From JANQPX01 sp965222015 (lineage in GTDB: Bacteria > Pseudomonadota > Alphaproteobacteria > Geminicoccales > Geminicoccaceae), in NCBI GenBank assembly GCA_965222015.1, contig CBDCTL010000012.1, forward strand, positions 128,425-192,424: 64,000 bases of DNA, given 5' to 3'. Positions 61,843-64,000 of this stretch are shown piece after piece. The notes below the pieces were generated by a model, which was not told the origin of the DNA, searched no databases, and saw nothing but the letters and a program-made list of their open reading frames with translations. The translations under genes and the position numbers were made by a program. Position 1 is the first letter of the stretch, and each line of letters opens with the position of its first letter.

Positions 61843-63691
61843 GAGGACACGCGTAGGTGATTTGCGCCCGAGCCAACTCCTCTTCAGCTCCGGTGTCGGC
61901 GCCATGGTTGACCTACCCCACATCTCGGCCATTGTTATGGGGCTAGAAGACTGGCCTGTCGCGTATGCCGACAAAATCGCCGAAGAGCGTTTACTGGCTG
62001 CGGTTCAGGCTACGATCGGCAATCAAGTGCACGATTTGCGACAGCCTCCTCTGCCCGCGGAGTCAAGTGCCGCGACACGTGGTCTCGACAGCGATGTCTT
62101 GATCGGCGTGCCGGTTGGCGTGTTTCCGCAATGGATGCGTTGTCCGTATTGCGATCTCCTGGCACCCGTCACCGAAGGCGTCTTCGAGGCACGTTTCGAC
62201 CCCTATCGGCCCGATCGTGCGCGCTTCGTACATGCAACCTGCCGCAAGCCAGGGACGCCGCCTGTAGTGGTACCCGCGCGGTTCTTGGTCGCGTGCAGCC
62301 ACGGACACCTTGATGACTTTCCCTGGCGCGAATTCCTCCATGATGGCGTGACGGGGTGTTCGGGGACGATGAGACTGCGCAAGATCGGCGCATCAGACGA
62401 GGCAGCAGACCTAATCCTCGAATGCGAGAGCTGTGATCTCAAGAAAAGCTTGGCGCAGGCCTTCAGCGAGCAGGGTGGGGAGGCTCTGCCAGGATGCCGT
62501 GGGCGGCGCCCTCATCTGCGTGATCTCGAGGAGGGATGCACCGAACATGCCAGGCCGATCCTGCTCGGTGCGTCGAACTCCTGGTTTCCGATCACTCTGA
62601 ATGCGCTCACAATTCCCGCATCGTCGAGCCGACTTGCACAGCTGGTTGAAGAGAATTGGGTGACGCTTCAGCACGTCGCAACCCTAGAAATTTTGAAGGC
62701 GTTTCGCCAAGCGGGTAACCTGAAGTCAGTTGCCGAGTTTTCCGATGGCGAGCTGATAGCTGCCATCAATCAGCGTCGAGATAGCCCAGGGGTTGCGGGA
62801 GAAGCAGCGCAAGATCTTAAGACGCCGGAATGGGATGTGCTTTCGAGTGCCGATCCACAGGCCAATACACGAGATTTTAAACTTGAGCCACGCCCAGCGC
62901 CGGTAGGGTTCGAAGATTTCTTCGAACAAATCGTCTTGGCGGAACGCCTGCGCGAAGTGAGAGCGCTGATTGGTTTCACCCGGATCGAGTCTCCCAATGA
63001 CCACGCCAATGTTGGTGACATCCCGGAGATTGCCCGCGCTCAAATTTCACGCCGCGATCCCACCTGGGTCCCTGCTGCTGAAGTGCGCGGTGAAGGAATT
63101 TTTCTGCATTTTAGGGAGGAGCGCCTGAACCAATGGCTTGGCAACGAGGCAGTTCAAGCAAGAGAAAGAGCGTTTCGAGCCGGCCATCGACGATGGCGGC
63201 AAGCGAGGAACATTCCAGATCCGGACGCCGGCTTCCCAGACATGCGCTACATCCTGCTGCATAGCTTCGCGCATGCTGTGATCCGACAGCTGGCGCTCTG
63301 CTCAGGATATGGTGCTGCGAGTATTCGCGAGCGGATCTATGCATCGGATGGCACAAGCGAACAGTCGGCTATGGCGGGCGTCCTGCTCTATACAGCGGCA
63401 CCGGATAGCGAGGGCACACTTGGCGGGCTCGTGGCCATGGGGGAGCCTGATCCATTAGGTCGAGTTCTGCGGGAGGCAATTGCGGAAATGCGTCTATGCG
63501 CTTCGGATCCACTATGCGCCGAACATAGGCTTTCGGGTGACTGTGTCACACTGCACGGAGCGGCATGTCACGCGTGCCTCTTCGCATCAGAGACTTCCTG
63601 CGAGCGAGGCAATAAGTATCTCGATCGGACTCTGTTGGCGCAGACCTTCAGCCATGCTTGGCCCGCATTCTTTGGCACAATTGACCGGTGA
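61829..63691 (+). CDS. drmB: DISARM protein DrmB (DUF1998)
   Basis: 620 residues. The frame opens at 61808, but ATG 61829 or 61832, just inside the drmA 3' end, fits the conserved start VGDLRPSQLLFSSGVGAMVD and HISAIVMGLEDW. Zinc-binding clusters are MRCPYCDLLAP near the N-terminus and HGAACHACLFASETSCE near the C-terminus, both typical of DUF1998 proteins, with LLHSFAHAVIRQLALCSGYG between. It is the partner of DrmA in phage DNA recognition. The normal next gene, the phospholipase-D-type nuclease drmC, is not present after its stop. Confidence 0.92.
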   Translation: MMRRERTRVGDLRPSQLLFSSGVGAMVDLPHISAIVMGLEDWPVAYADKIAEERLLAAVQATIGNQVHDLRQPPLPAESSAATRGLDSDVLIGVPVGVFPQWMRCPYCDLLAPVTEGVFEARFDPYRPDRARFVHATCRKPGTPPVVVPARFLVACSHGHLDDFPWREFLHDGVTGCSGTMRLRKIGASDEAADLILECESCDLKKSLAQAFSEQGGEALPGCRGRRPHLRDLEEGCTEHARPILLGASNSWFPITLNALTIPASSSRLAQLVEENWVTLQHVATLEILKAFRQAGNLKSVAEFSDGELIAAINQRRDSPGVAGEAAQDLKTPEWDVLSSADPQANTRDFKLEPRPAPVGFEDFFEQIVLAERLREVRALIGFTRIESPNDHANVGDIPEIARAQISRRDPTWVPAAEVRGEGIFLHFREERLNQWLGNEAVQARERAFRAGHRRWRQARNIPDPDAGFPDMRYILLHSFAHAVIRQLALCSGYGAASIRERIYASDGTSEQSAMAGVLLYTAAPDSEGTLGGLVAMGEPDPLGRVLREAIAEMRLCASDPLCAEHRLSGDCVTLHGAACHACLFASETSCERGNKYLDRTLLAQTFSHAWPAFFGTIDR

Positions 63692-64000
63692 CCACTGCAC
63701 AATTGGCAGTGGAATTGTGGCGGATTCGTTAGGCTCGCGGTAGGGTGTTCTGGGCACGTCGCTATGATGAACCAGGCCATCATCTGGAATTACATTCCAA
63801 CCCCGATGCTACCGACGTCAGAAGCCGTAGTGGTTCACTTTGATGTGCTCCATCCCGCTCCAGTCCAACCACCCGATATGGTCGGTACACTTGGGGTGAT
63901 TGGGCTGGGGCAAGCTTTAGGCGGCTTGGTATTGCCGGTCATCTGCGGTGAATCAAGACAGGCTGTCATTGGGATATCGAGCTCCTGATCTGCTATCGCT
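63692..64000. mobile_element. IS-like sequence after drmB
   Basis: No drmC start is visible. The reverse complement of 63790-63839 contains GTGAACCACTACGGCTTCTG and GGTAGCATCGGGGTTGGAAT, also present at 29189-29240. On the minus strand a frame ending HIKVNHYGF then TGA could be the tail of a transposase whose body lies beyond the window. Family not recognised. Confidence 0.45.

Overview
The window is high-GC bacterial chromosome from an alphaproteobacterium, most likely of the Hyphomicrobiales (Rhizobiales) type. The evidence is its core gene neighbourhoods (smpB-dapA, glnB-glnA, ispH-thrB-rnhA, serC-serA), homoserine kinase of the ThrB2/APH type, a CCA-encoding tRNA-His and DUF3307/DUF849 style genes. 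I cannot name a genus.

Positions 1-28,990 are mostly housekeeping. In order they hold an esterase-like fragment, smpB, dapA, a soluble lytic transglycosylase, a HAD haloacid dehalogenase, a threonine/serine dehydratase and a dihaem cytochrome c. A complete branched-chain amino acid type ABC transporter follows (livFGMH plus its binding protein). Then comes a scattered catabolic set: CoA-transferase, cupin, BKACE and a frameshifted shikimate dehydrogenase. The stretch closes with an MscS-type channel, tRNA-His, glnB-glnA behind a convincing sigma-54 promoter, rnhA-thrB-ispH, serC-serA and tRNA-Ser. It carries several short repeat families: a palindromic unit in three copies, a roughly 103 bp MITE-like element in two copies, and small tandem repeats at gene ends.

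Positions 29,342-39,827 form an unusual, mostly minus-strand envelope and signalling cluster. It contains a response regulator, a sensor histidine kinase, a PhnD-like binding protein, a LysM-binding-protein fusion, a secreted protein of seven 'DVY' repeats, a PstS-OmpA fusion, a CBS-domain protein and an unrecognised protein. Three different solute-binding folds are each tied to a different cell-envelope or signalling module.

From about 40,020 to the end the DNA is accessory. It holds an IS200-type element with a frameshifted transposase and a P4-type tyrosine integrase whose 3' end carries a tRNA-like attachment sequence and is flanked by a 123 bp inverted copy of that end. An IS66 element (42,965-46,018) sits between two truncated genes and has no target duplication. 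A hipBA toxin-antitoxin pair has four operator-like motifs upstream, and an IS21-type end remnant follows. The main feature is a 14.8 kb DISARM-like anti-phage locus: drmD helicase, drmMI methyltransferase (frameshifted), an interposed NERD-type SF1 helicase, drmA and drmB. The expected drmC does not follow drmB; instead there is IS-like sequence also seen at 29.2 kb. The genes are tightly spaced and co-directional, so they look like one operon, probably damaged or in variable state.
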